Below are positions 6,942 through 7,655 of a stretch of 7,655 bases of DNA, piece by piece. Where the stretch lies: NCBI GenBank assembly GCA_019418545.1, contig DYBQ01000046.1:1-7655 (forward strand), read 5' to 3'. Below the pieces are notes generated by a model. It was given only the letters and a program-made list of their open reading frames with translations, did not search any database and was not told where the DNA came from. Made by a program: the position numbers and the translations under genes. Position 1 is the stretch's first letter. Each line of letters opens with the position of its first letter. Source of the stretch: Clostridiales bacterium. Lineage in GTDB: Bacteria; Bacillota; Clostridia; Oscillospirales; Acutalibacteraceae.

Positions 6942-7655
6942 CTATTCCTTTCGAAAATACTCATACACCTTTTGCGCCGCCGGATAGTTCATTCCCGGTG
7001 CGCCGGCAAGCTCCTCCACCGAAGCTTCCCGGATGGCAGAAATGGTCTTAAAATATCGCAGCAGCGACTTGGCGCGGGTTTCCCCGATGCCTTCAATGGA
7101 AGTGAGGGTGGTGGAAATATGGGCCTTTTTCCGCTGCTGCCGGTGGAAGCCAATGGCAAACCGGTGTACCTCCTCCTGAATGGTGGAGACCAGCGTAAAG
7201 GCCGAGCGATTGGAAGTAATGGCAATTTCGCCGCCATCCCCGGTAATGGCTCGGGTGCGGTGTTTGTCGTCCTTCACCATGCCGAACAGGGGAATATCGC
7301 CATATCCCATGCCTTCCAGCAGAGGCTTTACCGCCGCCACATGCCCCTTGCCGCCGTCCAGCAGGATGCAGTCGGGCAGCCGGGCAAAGCTCTCGTTGGT
7401 GCCCTTGGTCTTTTCATACTCCTTCATCCGGCGGAAAATCACCTCACGCATGGAGCCGTAGTCATCCTGTCCCGCAACAGTTTTTATTTTAAACTTGCGA
7501 TAATCCCCCTTCACCGGATGCCCGTTTTCAAACACTACCATGGCCGCCACGTTCTCGCCTCCGGCCAGGTTGGAAATGTCATAGGCTTCCAGACGTACCG
7601 GCGGCTTTTCCAGCCCCAGCAGCCGTCCCAGCTCGTCCAGTGCCGAAGCCTCCTT
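6942..7655 (-). CDS. uvrC: UvrABC system protein C (excinuclease subunit), 3' part
   Basis: C-terminal 237 residues of UvrC, the nucleotide-excision-repair nuclease that cuts on both sides of a lesion marked by UvrA/UvrB. The frame stays open from the stop at 6942 to the window edge, so the N-terminal part (GIY-YIG nuclease domain and UvrB-binding region) lies beyond position 7655. In fragment numbering the RNase H-like nuclease domain shows the catalytic-type Asp26 (EAYDISN), Asp100 (ILLDGGKGHV) and His132 (VKDDKHRTR). These match the family's catalytic acidic pair and histidine. A C-terminal helix-hairpin-helix DNA-binding domain follows (about 180-237, with SIEGIGETRAKSLL and LAGAPGMN). 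The gene converges on the activase cluster, with the shared terminator between them. Codon usage is GC-rich like the activase genes. It appears intact over the visible part. Confidence 0.97.
   Translation of the reverse strand, partial: KEASALDELGRLLGLEKPPVRLEAYDISNLAGGENVAAMVVFENGHPVKGDYRKFKIKTVAGQDDYGSMREVIFRRMKEYEKTKGTNESFARLPDCILLDGGKGHVAAVKPLLEGMGYGDIPLFGMVKDDKHRTRAITGDGGEIAITSNRSAFTLVSTIQEEVHRFAIGFHRQQRKKAHISTTLTSIEGIGETRAKSLLRYFKTISAIREASVEELAGAPGMNYPAAQKVYEYFRKE

Noticed and set aside
7180..7461. A 93-codon + frame opposite uvrC
   Set aside because: It lies wholly within the well-supported uvrC coding region and has no motifs.

Overview
The window looks like the chromosome of an anaerobic Clostridia-type Firmicute. 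This rests on strong GGAGGTGA-type ribosome binding sites, T-rich sigma-A-like promoters, intrinsic terminators, and a large two-component (R)-2-hydroxyacyl-CoA dehydratase activase family locus, which is typical of strict anaerobes. No exact genus can be read from the sequence.

Layout. (1) Positions 18-1849 hold two co-directional genes of unknown function that overlap by one base. The first encodes an AT-rich secreted or surface protein of 407 aa. The second encodes a 202-aa protein with a single N-terminal membrane anchor. A clear intrinsic terminator follows at 1858-1899. (2) Positions 1850-2159 form a 310-base intergenic region with the terminator, two candidate sigma-A promoters and several inverted repeats of operator type. 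(3) Positions 2160-6850 form a three-gene cluster on the + strand: a MarR-family regulator, a 973-codon double-ASKHA activase/DUF2229 protein, and a 426-aa partner of the HgdB/CoA-protein-activase type. (4) A perfect 13-bp bidirectional terminator at 6873-6905 separates this cluster from the convergent 3' end of uvrC on the minus strand, which runs off the right edge.

How the genes may work together. The large protein carries two ATPase modules, each with the two-cysteine activase signature. It could use ATP hydrolysis to drive an electron at low potential through a [4Fe-4S] cluster into the downstream Cys-rich HgdB-like protein. Together the two proteins cover about 1,400 residues, which is the approximate size of single-chain versions I recall in this family. 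No classical dehydratase subunits, CoA transferase or acyl-CoA dehydrogenase lie in the window, so the physiological substrate is unknown. The MarR regulator directly upstream is the obvious candidate controller. The most interesting points are the predicted intramolecular pseudo-dimeric cluster site of the activase, the dense inverted repeats around the promoters, and the abrupt base-composition break at the 407-aa/202-aa gene junction. No tRNA, rRNA, CRISPR array, transposase or recognisable riboswitch was seen.
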